From NCBI RefSeq assembly GCF_000716875.1, contig NZ_JNWQ01000035.1:1-64000 (forward strand): 64,000 nucleotides of DNA. The letters are read 5' to 3'. Positions 24,582 through 34,513 of the stretch are shown here, piece by piece. This DNA comes from Streptomyces novaecaesareae. GTDB taxonomy: Bacteria; Actinomycetota; Actinomycetes; Streptomycetales; Streptomycetaceae. Under the pieces are notes generated by a model that saw only the letters and a program-made list of their open reading frames with translations, did no database searches and was not told the origin of the DNA. The number at the start of each line of letters is the position of its first letter. The first letter of the stretch is position 1. The position numbers and the translations under genes were made by a program.

Positions 24582-25850
24582 ATGGACAGCGCAGCCGCCG
24601 ACGGGCCACACCACGGCTCCGGCCCGGCGGCCAACCCGCTCGGGCACGGACCGGTCCTGCTGCTCACCGGCGCCCGGCTGGCCGACGGGCGGGTGGTGGA
24701 CGTCCGGGTCAGCGGCGACCGGATCCAGGCCGTCGGCACCGTCGGCAGCCTCGGCCCGCTGCCCGCCCTGCCCGGCGCCCCCACCGTCACCACCGGCGCC
24801 CGGATCGACCTCAAGGGCTACCTGCTGCTCCCGGCCCCCGCCGAGGCGCACGCCCACTACGACACCGCCTTCTCCGCCGCCCTGTCCGCCCCGCCGCCGG
24901 ACACCCAGACCGACCTCACCCGCCGGGTCACCGAGGCCGCGCTCACCTCGCTCGGCTACGGCGCCACCGCCCAGCGCACCCACGTCCGGATCGGCGACGT
25001 GCACGGGCTGCGCCGGCTGGAGGCGGTGCTCACCGCCCGGCAGGCACTGCGCGGGCTGGCCGAACTGCAGGCGGTGGCGATGCCCCGGCTGCTCACCGGC
25101 CGGGCCGGCGCGGACGGCCGGGCGCAGCTGCGCGAGGCGCTCAAGCTGGGCGCCACGGCGGCCGGCGGCTGCCCGGAGCTGGACCCTGACCCGGCCGGGT
25201 ACGTGCAGCTGCTGCTGGAGGCCGCCCGGGAGGCGGACTGTCCGGTGGACCTGCACACCACCGCTGGCGACGCCACCCAACTCGCCAGGCTGGCAGGGGC
25301 CTTGGCGCCGCTGCGGCCGCGGGTGACGCTCGGGCCGTGCGGTGCGCTGGCCCGCGGCGCGTCGACGGTGCTGGCGACCAGCGGGGTGCGGGTGGTCTGC
25401 CTGCCGCAGAACGGCGGCTGCACCGGGCTTGAGGGCCGGGCGGCTGGCCTGCGGCCGGGCCTGCTACGGGAGTTGGCGGCGGCGCAGGTGCCGCTGGCGG
25501 CGGGCAGCGGGGCGCTGCGCGACCCGTCCAACCCGGTCGGCCGGGCGGATCCGCTGGAGGCGGCGTACCTGCTGGCGGCGGGCGGGGAGTTGGGCCCGGA
25601 GGCGGCGTACGACGCGGTGGCGAACCAGGCCCGGGCGGTGCTCGGGCTGCCGCCGGTCCGGGTGGACGCCGGGTTCCCGGCGGAGCTGCTGGCGGTGCGC
25701 GGGGACAGCCTGGCCGGGGCGCTCGCGGGCGGGCACAGCCGGCTGGTGGTGCACAGCGGCCGGGTGGTCAGCCGGACCAGCGCGGTGCGGGAGTTCGCCG
25801 ACACCGTGGCGCTGGCGCTGCCCCGGCAGTCCGGGAGCACCGAGGGCTGA
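24582..25850 (+). CDS. amidohydrolase-like protein, probably lacking metal ligands
   Basis: 422 aa from ATG 24582. The layout is that of the cytosine deaminase/atrazine chlorohydrolase group: an N-terminal beta-sandwich (LLLTGARLADGRVVDVRVSGDRI), then a barrel beginning at LLLPAPAEAHAHYD, where HAHYD corresponds to the HxH zinc motif. Later metal and catalytic positions look wrong: the expected HxxE is DLHTTAG, the SHTTAM-type histidine falls in GPCGALA, and the invariant Asp of GHDDxxDPW is in GSGALRDPSNP. The enzyme may be inactive or have another role. It stands alone, convergent with kdpE. Confidence 0.7.
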   Translation: MDSAAADGPHHGSGPAANPLGHGPVLLLTGARLADGRVVDVRVSGDRIQAVGTVGSLGPLPALPGAPTVTTGARIDLKGYLLLPAPAEAHAHYDTAFSAALSAPPPDTQTDLTRRVTEAALTSLGYGATAQRTHVRIGDVHGLRRLEAVLTARQALRGLAELQAVAMPRLLTGRAGADGRAQLREALKLGATAAGGCPELDPDPAGYVQLLLEAAREADCPVDLHTTAGDATQLARLAGALAPLRPRVTLGPCGALARGASTVLATSGVRVVCLPQNGGCTGLEGRAAGLRPGLLRELAAAQVPLAAGSGALRDPSNPVGRADPLEAAYLLAAGGELGPEAAYDAVANQARAVLGLPPVRVDAGFPAELLAVRGDSLAGALAGGHSRLVVHSGRVVSRTSAVREFADTVALALPRQSGSTEG

Positions 25851-25888
25851 GGGCCGAAGACTCAGGGCCGAAGTCTCAGGGCCGAGGA
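25847..25888 (+). repeat. 14-bp tandem repeat, three copies
   Basis: ctgagggccgaaga, ctcagggccgaagt and ctcagggccgagga follow each other without spacer, beginning at the amidohydrolase stop codon. Confidence 0.85.
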
Positions 25889-25922
25889 CTGAGCGCGGGC
25901 CGGGCGGCGGCCGGGAAAGACC

Positions 25923-25954
25923 GAGGGGCGCGCGACGGATGTCGCGCGCCCCTC
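25923..25954 (-). terminator. bidirectional terminator between amidohydrolase and kdpE
   Basis: Perfect 14-bp stem gaggggcgcgcgac (25923-25936) with gtcgcgcgcccctc (25941-25954), tetraloop ggat. On the minus strand a GGTCTTTCCC run follows, so it best fits leftward transcription from the kdp side, but it can also stop the amidohydrolase transcript. Confidence 0.8.
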
Positions 25955-26074
25955 CCCCACCTGCTGGCCGCCGATCAACGGCGGCTGGAGCGGCCCCAGG
26001 CTTCCCCCACACGGAGCAGGGCCCGCTCGGTCAGCACTGACGCTACGCCCACGGAGCACCCCCGCCGACCGGCC

Positions 26075-26156
26075 TTGACGCTCTCCTGTCGGCGAACCGG
26101 CCGCTCTTGACGGGCCGTTGACGGGCCGTTGCCGGGCCGTTGCCGGGACGCTGTCG
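26075..26156. promoter_or_regulatory. seven-copy phased TTGACG-like array
   Basis: Half-sites start at 26075 (TTGACG), 26086 (CTGTCG), 26107 (TTGACG), 26118 (TTGACG), 26129 (TTGCCG), 26140 (TTGCCG) and 26151 (CTGTCG): spacings 11, 21, 11, 11, 11, 11. The same hexamer with 11-bp phasing occurs upstream of kdp (34363/34374) and kimA (36448/36459). It lies just beyond the kdpE stop. Likely a binding array for an OmpR-type regulator such as KdpE. Confidence 0.6.
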
Positions 26157-26166
26157 GGAGGGCCGG

Positions 26167-26841
26167 TCAGGGCACGTACCGGTACCCGATCCCCGGCTCG
26201 GTGATCAGGTGCCGCGGCCGGGCCGGGTCGCGCTCCAGCTTGCGGCGCAGCCCGGCGAGGTAGACCCGCAGGTAGTTGCCACGCCCCTCCTGGGCGGGGC
26301 CCCACACCTCGCGCAGGATCTGCCGTCCGGGCACCAGCCGGCCGGGGTTGGCGAGCAGCAGGGTGAGGATCCGCCACTCGGTCGGGGTGAGCCGCACGGT
26401 GCCGTCGGGGCCGTTCACCGTGGTGGCCGCGAGGTCCACGGTGAAGTCGCCGATCACCGGCCGGCCCGGGAGGACCCCGCTCGGCGGCCGGCGCAGCACG
26501 GCGCGCAGCCGGGCCAGCAGTTCGTCCATCAGGAACGGCTTGGTGAGGTAGTCGTCGGCGCCCGCGTCCAGGGCGCCGACCTTGTCGGCGGCGTCGCTCC
26601 GGCCGGAGAGCACGATGATCGGCATCGCGCTGTGGGCGCGCAGGCCGCGCAGCACGTCCATCCCGTCGAGGTCGGGCAGGCCGAGGTCGAGCAGGACGGC
26701 GTCCGGGGCGCAGTGCGCGGCCCGGTCGAGCGCCTCGCCGCCGCTGGCGGCGGTGCGGACGGCGTACTGCCGGGCGCTGAGGTTGATCCGTAAGGTGCGC
26801 AGGAGCGCGGGTTCGTCGTCGACGACCAGGATTTCACTCAT
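26167..26841 (-). CDS. kdpE: KdpE-type response regulator
   Basis: 224 aa from ATG 26841 (MSEILVVDDEPALL). Receiver domain with the acidic pair D8-D9, phospho-acceptor D52 in LLDLGLPDLDG, and LTKPF. The OmpR/PhoB winged helix follows (VRLTPTEWRILTLLLANPGRLV, and the recognition-helix segment GNYLRVYLAGLRRKLERD). Downstream of kdpD, joined through a 26-codon linker ORF with ATGA overlap. The partner of KdpD; expected to activate kdpFABC when K+ is low or osmolarity is high. Confidence 0.94.
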   Translation of the reverse strand: MSEILVVDDEPALLRTLRINLSARQYAVRTAASGGEALDRAAHCAPDAVLLDLGLPDLDGMDVLRGLRAHSAMPIIVLSGRSDAADKVGALDAGADDYLTKPFLMDELLARLRAVLRRPPSGVLPGRPVIGDFTVDLAATTVNGPDGTVRLTPTEWRILTLLLANPGRLVPGRQILREVWGPAQEGRGNYLRVYLAGLRRKLERDPARPRHLITEPGIGYRYVP

Positions 26842-26918
26842 GCGCCCGCCTCGCTTCGCTCGGTAGTCGCTTCGCGAAACACGCACCTTCCGATGATTCG
26901 TTCACTTCGTTCACTCAT
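26838..26918 (-). CDS. 26-codon linker ORF between kdpD and kdpE
   Basis: ATG 26918 overlaps the last codons of kdpD and the TGA overlaps the kdpE ATG (ATGA), so translation could pass kdpD - linker - kdpE. The peptide starts MSERSERIIGR and ends TTERSEAGA, encoded by repeats of the type gaacgaagtgaacga and gagcgaagcgag. Such Ser-Glu-Arg starts recur at gene junctions in actinobacteria and probably reflect a small mobile or expanding DNA repeat rather than a selected peptide. Confidence 0.4.
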   Translation of the reverse strand: MSERSERIIGRCVFREATTERSEAGA

Positions 26919-29493
26919 GCGGTGGCTCCTCCCCGGGGGCGGCGGGCATGGCTTCGGGCGTGGTGGCGGCGGGCAGGGTGAGCAGCATCGTGGTGCCGCC
27001 GCCGGGGGTGTCCTCGACCTCCAGGCTGCCGCCCATGGCCTCGGCGAGGCCGCGGGAGAGAGCAAGGCCCAGGCCGACGCCGGTGGTGTTGTCGGTGTCG
27101 CCGAGGCGCTGGAAGGGCAGGAAGACCCGGTCGCGGTCCTCGGGGGCGATGCCCGGGCCGCGGTCGATCACCCGGATCTCGACCTGGTCGGCGTGGTGGC
27201 TGGCGGTGACCAGGACGGGGGCGCCGGGTGCGTTGTGGCGCAGCGCGTTGGTGATGACGTTGGCGAGTACGCGTTCCAGCAGCGGCGGGTCGGCGAGCAC
27301 CGGCGGGGCGGTGTCGAGGTCCAGCGGCTGGATCGGCGCGTACGGGTCGGGGAGGCTGTCGAGCGCCCTGGGCAGGATCTCGTCCAGGTTGATCTCGGTG
27401 ACGTGCAGGGTGAGTGCGCCGGCCTGGAGGCGGCTCATGTCGAGGAGGTTGTCGACCAGGCGGGTGAGCTTGACCAGGGACTCGTCGGCGGTGGCGAGGA
27501 GTTCGGCCTGGTCCTCGGGCGAGAACTCGACGTCGGGGCTGCGCAGCGAGCCGACCGAGGCGCGGGCGGCGGCCAGCGGGGTGCGCAGGTCGTGGCTGAC
27601 GGCGGCGAGCAGGGCGGTGCGCATCCGGTCGGCGGCCTTGATCGGCTCGACCTCGGCGGCGACCACGGCCAGCCGGTCGCGTTCCAGCGCGGCGGCGACG
27701 TGGGCGGCGAAGGCGGTGAGCACCCGCTGGTCGGCGGCGGGCAGCCGGCGGCCGGTGAGGACCAGGACGGCGTCCGGGCCGACCGGGACCTCGGTGGTCT
27801 CGTTCGGCCCGTCTGCGGTGTCCTCGGGGTCGGCCGGGTGCTCGCCCTCGCGGTGGGCGAGCACCTCGCCGTCGCGCCGGGAGAGCAGGGCGACGGCCCG
27901 CATGCCGAAGGCCGTCCGGGACTTCTCCAGGAGGGCGGGCAGCGCGTCCGCGCCGCGCAGCACGCTGCCGGCCAGGGTGGAGAGGGTCTCGGCCTCGGCG
28001 GTGGCCCGGGCGGCCCGGGTGGTGAGCCGGCCGGCGTGGTCGACCACGGTGGAGACGGCGAGCGCGATGGCGGCGAAGACCACCAGGGCGACGATGTTGT
28101 TGGTCTCGCCGATGGTCAGGCTGTGGATCGGCGGGATGAAGTAGTAGTTCAGCAGCACCGAGGCGATCAGCGCGGCCACCAGGGCGGACATCGCGCCGCC
28201 GAGCAGGGCGACGATGACCACGCCGAGCTGGAAGATCAGCGCGTCGGTGGTGAGGTTGATCCGCTGGTGCGCCTGGGAGAGCAGCGCGGTGAGCACCCAG
28301 GGCACGACGAAGCCGGCCGCGTAGCCGAGGACGGTGCGGCGCCTGGAGTGGCGCCGGCCGAGTGAGGGCAGCCGGCCGCGGCCGGTGAACTCGTGGGTGA
28401 CCATGTGGACGTCGATGTCCTCGGAGGCGTCCACGGTGGTCTCGCCGATGCCGGGGCCGGTGAGGAAGCGGTTGATCCGGCCTCGGCGGCTGGTGCCGAG
28501 CACCAGCTGGGTGGCGTCGTGGGCGCGGGCGAAGGCCAGCAGCGCGGTGGGGATGTCGTCGCCGACCACCACGTGGTAGCTGCCGCCGAGGGTCTCGACG
28601 AGCTGGCGCTGCTGGGCGAGCGCGCCGGAGGAGGCGCCGGCCAGGCCGTCGCTGCGGGTGACGTGGACGGCCAGCAGGTCCCCGCCGGCGGTGCGGTCGG
28701 CGATCCGGGCGGCGCGGCGGATCAGGGTCTCGCCCTCGGGGCCGCCGGTGAGGGCGACCACGACCCGCTCGCGGGTCTCCCAGACCCGGTCGATGCTGTG
28801 GGCCGCGCGGTAGTCGCGCAGGCCCTCGTCCACCCGCCCGGCGACCCAGAGCAGGGCGAGCTCGCGCAGGGCGGTGAGGTTGCCGACCCGGAAGTAGTTC
28901 GAGAGTGCGGCGTCCACCTTCTCCGCCTTGTAGACGTTGCCATGGGCCATCCGGCGGCGCAGCGCCTGCGGGGCCATGTCGACGAGTTCGATCTGGTCGG
29001 CCCGGCGGACCACCTCGTCCGGGACGGTCTCGCGCTGGGGGATGCCGGTGATCTTCCGGACGACGTCGTTCAGCGATTCCAGGTGCTGGATGTTGACGGT
29101 GGTGATGACGTCGATCCCGGCGGCGAGCAGTTCCTCGACGTCCTGCCAGCGCTTGGCGTGCCGGCCGCCGGGGATGTTGGTGTGCGCCAGCTCGTCCACC
29201 AGGACGACGGCCGGGCGGCGGGCGAGCGCGGCGTCGAGGTCCATCTCCTCGAACTCGGCGTCCCGGTAGGAGCGGTGGACCCGCGGCAGGATCTCCAGGC
29301 CGTCCAGCATGCCCTCGGTGTGGCGCCGGCCGTGGCACTCGATGAACCCGACCACGACGTCGGACCCGCGTTCCTGTCTGCGCCGGGCCTCGTCCAGCAT
29401 CCGGTAGGTCTTGCCGACCCCGGGCGCGGAGCCGAGGTACACCCTCAGCCGGCCGCGGCGGTTGCCGGAGCCGGGGGCGAGGTCGCGGGCCAT
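26911..29493 (-). CDS. kdpD: osmosensitive K+ channel histidine kinase KdpD
   Basis: 860 aa from ATG 29493, preceded by GGAAAGAG. Domain order: the N-terminal KdpD sensor domain with Walker A GSAPGVGKTYRML (about residues 20-32) and a DELAHTN Walker-B-like motif, a Usp-like domain (about 240-370), four transmembrane helices (about 395-500), a GAF-like region, then the kinase core with H634 in AVSHDLRTPLAA and ATP-binding N/G boxes (VITNALRHNAPG, DRGPGIAPEDRDRVF, GVGLGLALSRGL). Complete. It senses K+ limitation and phosphorylates KdpE. It is 121 bases downstream of kdpC, across a strong hairpin. Confidence 0.95.
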   Translation of the reverse strand: MARDLAPGSGNRRGRLRVYLGSAPGVGKTYRMLDEARRRQERGSDVVVGFIECHGRRHTEGMLDGLEILPRVHRSYRDAEFEEMDLDAALARRPAVVLVDELAHTNIPGGRHAKRWQDVEELLAAGIDVITTVNIQHLESLNDVVRKITGIPQRETVPDEVVRRADQIELVDMAPQALRRRMAHGNVYKAEKVDAALSNYFRVGNLTALRELALLWVAGRVDEGLRDYRAAHSIDRVWETRERVVVALTGGPEGETLIRRAARIADRTAGGDLLAVHVTRSDGLAGASSGALAQQRQLVETLGGSYHVVVGDDIPTALLAFARAHDATQLVLGTSRRGRINRFLTGPGIGETTVDASEDIDVHMVTHEFTGRGRLPSLGRRHSRRRTVLGYAAGFVVPWVLTALLSQAHQRINLTTDALIFQLGVVIVALLGGAMSALVAALIASVLLNYYFIPPIHSLTIGETNNIVALVVFAAIALAVSTVVDHAGRLTTRAARATAEAETLSTLAGSVLRGADALPALLEKSRTAFGMRAVALLSRRDGEVLAHREGEHPADPEDTADGPNETTEVPVGPDAVLVLTGRRLPAADQRVLTAFAAHVAAALERDRLAVVAAEVEPIKAADRMRTALLAAVSHDLRTPLAAARASVGSLRSPDVEFSPEDQAELLATADESLVKLTRLVDNLLDMSRLQAGALTLHVTEINLDEILPRALDSLPDPYAPIQPLDLDTAPPVLADPPLLERVLANVITNALRHNAPGAPVLVTASHHADQVEIRVIDRGPGIAPEDRDRVFLPFQRLGDTDNTTGVGLGLALSRGLAEAMGGSLEVEDTPGGGTTMLLTLPAATTPEAMPAAPGEEPPHE

Positions 29494-29543
29494 GGGCACT
29501 GCTCTTTCCATCGGGAGGTGGTGCACGTCTGCGGACGCGGGGC

Positions 29544-29588
29544 GGCCGGCCCGGGCGCGGAAGGTATCCTCCCGCGCCCGGGCCGGCC
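29544..29588. terminator. 17-bp perfect hairpin between kdpC and kdpD
   Basis: Arms ggccggcccgggcgcgg (29544-29560) and ccgcgcccgggccggcc (29572-29588) are exactly complementary with an 11-base loop. It sits in the middle of the kdp operon and would act as an intra-operonic attenuator or an RNA stabiliser, lowering kdpDE relative to kdpFABC. Confidence 0.7.
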
Positions 29589-29614
29589 CGGTCACCCGCC
29601 TGTGTGAGCTGGTG

Positions 29615-30244
29615 TCACTTCTGCTCGCTGAGCGCCTTGTTGAGGAGCACGACGTTGACGACCTCGTTGCCGAGGAAGCCGGCCGAGCGGCTCTCGGTGT
29701 ACTTGTCGACCAGTTCGGCCACCTTCTCCACCGCCAGCCCGCGCTCCTTGGCGACCCGGTTGACCTGCTCCTTGGCGTAGGCCGGCGAGATGTCCGGGTC
29801 GAGGCTGGAGCCGGAGGCGGTCAGCGCGTCGGCCGGGACGCTCGCCGGGTCCACGCCGTCGAACTCGGCGACGGCGGCGCGACGGTCGTTGACGGCCTTC
29901 AGCAGGTCCTCGCTGTTCGGGCCGAGGTTGCCGGCGCCCGAGTTGTCACCGGCGTAGCCGTTGGCGGCGGGCCGGGGCTGGAACCACTTCGGGTCCGGCT
30001 TGGCCTCCTCCTTCGGGTCGTCCGGGTTCTTCTTCGGGAGGTTGTAGTTCTGGCCGAGCAGGCTGGAACCGATCTCCTTGCCGTCGGACTTCACGATCGA
30101 GCCGTTGGCCTTCTCGTTGAAGGCGACCTGGGAGATGCCGGTGACCAGCAGCGGGTAGGCGACTCCGAGGATCACGGTGAGCACCAACAGTGCGCGCAGC
30201 GCGGTGAAGTGGGTGCGGACGGCGGTCGGCAGGGGCTTGGACAT
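29615..30244 (-). CDS. kdpC: K+-transporting ATPase subunit KdpC
   Basis: 209 aa. One N-terminal membrane helix (about residues 16-38, ALLVLTVILGVAYPLLVTGISQ) and an outside domain with the family segment AVNDRRAAVAEFDGVDPASVPADALTASGSSLDPDISP. KdpC clamps KdpA and KdpB and raises ATP affinity. Starts 22 bases after the kdpB stop. Confidence 0.96.
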   Translation of the reverse strand: MSKPLPTAVRTHFTALRALLVLTVILGVAYPLLVTGISQVAFNEKANGSIVKSDGKEIGSSLLGQNYNLPKKNPDDPKEEAKPDPKWFQPRPAANGYAGDNSGAGNLGPNSEDLLKAVNDRRAAVAEFDGVDPASVPADALTASGSSLDPDISPAYAKEQVNRVAKERGLAVEKVAELVDKYTESRSAGFLGNEVVNVVLLNKALSEQK

Positions 30245-30266
30245 GGTGTTTCTCTCCTTCCCTGCG

Positions 30267-32380
<2,114 letters not shown>

Positions 32381-32381
<1 letters not shown>

Positions 32382-34045
32382 CAGGAGGTGAGACCTTCCG
32401 CGATCGGCCCGAGAGCCAGGGCCGGGAAGTAGGTGAGGCCGACGACGATCAGGATCACGCCCGACAGCAGGCCCACGAACAGCGGCTTGTGGGTGGGCAG
32501 GGTGCCCGGGGTGGCCGGGACGGGCTGCTGCTGGGCGAGCGAGCCGGCCAGCGCCAGGACGAAGACGATCGGCAGCAGACGGCCGAAGATCATCGCCAGA
32601 CCGAGCGCGGTGTCGTACCAGTCGGTGTTGACGGTGATGCCGCCGAACGCCGAACCGTTGTTGTTGGCGGCCGAGGTGAACGCGTACAGCACCTCGGAGA
32701 AGCCGTGGGCGCCCGAGTTGAGCATCCCGGCCCGCTCGCCCGGCAGGGCCATCGCCACGCCCGTGCCGACCAGCACGATCGTCGGCGTGGTCAGGATGTA
32801 CAGCGAGGCGAACTTCATCTCCCGGCCGCCGAGCTTCTTGCCCAGGTACTCGGGGGTGCGACCGACCATCAGGCCGGCGACGAACACCGCGACGATCGCC
32901 AGCACGAGCATCCCGTACAGGCCGGAGCCGGTGCCGCCGGGCGCGATCTCGCCCAGCATCATGTTGAAGACCGTCAGCCCGCCGCCGAACGGCGTGAACG
33001 AGTCGTGGAAGGAGTTCACCGCACCGGTCGAGGTCAGCGTCGTTGAGGCGGCGAACAGCGAGCTGGCGGCGATGCCGAAGCGCTGCTCCTTGCCCTCCAT
33101 CGCGGCACCCGCGGCCTGCAGGGCGCTGCCGGAGTGCTGCGACTCGGCGAAGGTGAGCAGGGCGGTCGAGGCGACCCAGAACAGGCCCATCACGGCGACG
33201 ATCGCGTAGCCCTGGCGGTTGTCGCCGACCATCCGGCCGAAGGTCCGGGGCAGCGCGAACGGGATCACCAGCAGCAGGAAGATCTCGACCAGGTTGGAGA
33301 AGCCGTTCGGATTCTCGAACGGGTGCGCCGAGTTGGCGTTGAAGAAGCCGCCGCCGTTGGTGCCGAGCAGCTTGATGACCTCCTGGGAGGCCACCGGGCC
33401 GCCGGGGATCTTCTGCACCTCGCCGCTGAGCGTGGTCACCTCGTGGAAGCCGTGGAAGTTCTGGATCACGCCGGAGGCGGCCAGGACCAGGGCGAACACG
33501 ATCGAGATCGGCAGCAGCAGCCGGAGGCTGATCCGGGTGAGGTCCACCCAGAAGTTGCCGACCCGGTCGGTCCGGTTGCGGGTGAAGCCCCGGATCAGCG
33601 CGGCCACCACGGCGATGCCGACAGCCGCCGAGACGAAGTTCTGCACCGCCAGGCCCGCCATCTGCACCAGGTGGCCCATCGCGGACTCGCCCGCGTAGGA
33701 CTGCCAGTTGGTGTTGGCGACGAACGAGATCGCGGTGTTCCAGGCCTGGTGGCCGTCCATCTGCGGAACGCCCAGGCTCAGCAGCAGGTGGCCCTGGAGC
33801 CGGATCAGGCCGTACAGGAAGAGGACGGAGACGGCCGAGAAGGCCAGCACCGAGCGCAGGTACACCGGCCACCGCTGATCGGCGTCGCCGTCGACGCCGA
33901 TCACCTTGTAGATGCCGCGCTCGACTCTGAGGTGCTTCGAGGTGGTGAGGAGCTTGGCGATGTAGTCGCCAAGGGGGCGGTAGCACAGGGCCAGCGCGCC
34001 GACGAGGGCGAGGGCCTGCAGCCAGCCCGCGAGAGTGGATCCCAT
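32381..34045 (-). CDS. kdpA: K+-transporting ATPase subunit KdpA
   Basis: 554 aa with about ten membrane helices, a member of the SKT superfamily. The four selectivity-filter-like loops are readable, including [28 protein letters not shown] and [11 protein letters not shown]. It is the high-affinity K+-selective intake subunit of the Kdp pump. One base separates its ATG from the kdpF stop. Confidence 0.98.
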
Positions 34046-34046
34046 G

Positions 34047-34136
34047 TCAGAACTTCTCCGGGAAGATCAGCGCGACGACGAGGTAGCCGACGAGAGCGAC
34101 GGCCACGACCAGACCAGCGATGTTCTCGGCGTTCAC
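34047..34136 (-). CDS. kdpF: KdpF, small K+-ATPase subunit
   Basis: 29 aa from GTG 34136 with GGAG upstream: [19 protein letters not shown] then [10 protein letters not shown]. One membrane helix ending in the family's typical FPEKF-like tail. It stabilises the Kdp complex. Its start overlaps the stop of the preceding microprotein by 4 bases. Confidence 0.92.
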   Translation of the reverse strand: MNAENIAGLVVAVALVGYLVVALIFPEKF

Positions 34137-34216
34137 AGCTTCTCCACCCCCCGCGCGATCAGGGCGATGACGGCGAACACGGCGACCGTGACACCGACGT
34201 AGATGAGATCGGACAT
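34133..34216 (-). CDS. 27-aa membrane microprotein at the head of the kdp operon
   Basis: Starts MSDLIYVGVTVAVFAVI and continues [10 protein letters not shown]: a single hydrophobic helix with a charged C-terminus. Its TGA overlaps the kdpF GTG (GTGA), so it is coupled to the operon and is its first gene. It is not KdpF, which follows intact. Similar tiny ORFs precede kdpF in other actinobacteria as I recall. A Kdp accessory subunit or assembly factor is plausible but unproven. Confidence 0.72.
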   Translation of the reverse strand: MSDLIYVGVTVAVFAVIALIARGVEKL

Positions 34217-34330
34217 GGGCTCCACCAGGGTGGTTCGGAAGATGCCGCGACCAGGCCGAAGGGCTCGCGCGGCGCCGGCGGACGACCGGCAGATGCAGCA
34301 AATCAGCGGTTAGGGGCGCGTTTAGGAGCC

Positions 34331-34379
34331 CTGACGCCCTCCATACGGGTGATAGCGCCGCGTTGACGCGACCTTGACG
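34331..34379. promoter_or_regulatory. kdp operon upstream site: phased TTGACG repeats
   Basis: CTGACG at 34331, TTGACG at 34363 and TTGACG at 34374 (spacings 32 and 11, about three and one helical turns). They lie 115-163 bases before the first kdp ORF. On the coding strand a TAAACG hexamer follows the proximal repeat by 6 bases, so the proximal site may replace a -35 element. Confidence 0.6.
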
Positions 34380-34414
34380 CCGAACGGGCGGTGACGGGCG
34401 GCGGGGCGGGCCGT

Positions 34415-34457
34415 GGGACGGGCAGCGGGACGGGCAGCGGGACGGGTGGTGGGACGG
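34415..34457 (+). repeat. 12-bp tandem repeat (gggacgggcagc), about 3.6 copies
   Basis: Copies start at 34415, 34427 and 34439 (the last as gggacgggtggt), with a partial copy at 34451. It separates the kimA terminator from the kdp regulatory region. Confidence 0.85.
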
Positions 34458-34462
34458 CGAAG

Positions 34463-34492
34463 GGCCCCTGACAGCGCTCGCCGTCAGGGGCC
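34463..34492 (-). terminator. kimA terminator
   Basis: Perfect 10-bp stem ggcccctgac (34463-34472) with gtcaggggcc (34483-34492), 21 bases past the permease stop. It isolates kimA from the kdp operon downstream. Confidence 0.75.
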
Positions 34493-34513
34493 GTTCGGGT
34501 GCCTCTCCCCAGG

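Noticed and set aside
25862..26377. A 171-codon minus-strand ORF spanning the kdpE 3' end and the TTGACG array
   Set aside because: Overlaps kdpE in another frame and is rich in Arg/Pro/Ala/Gly with no recognisable motif; the repeats explain its composition.
34415..34457. CRISPR-like array at the 12-bp repeats near kdp
   Set aside because: Contiguous short units without spacers or cas genes; simple tandem repeat.
34217..34462. A c-di-AMP (ydaO-type) riboswitch before kdp or kimA
   Set aside because: KimA is riboswitch-controlled in Bacillus, so I looked, but the predicted leaders are only about 60-100 nt and show none of the conserved core stretches I know.
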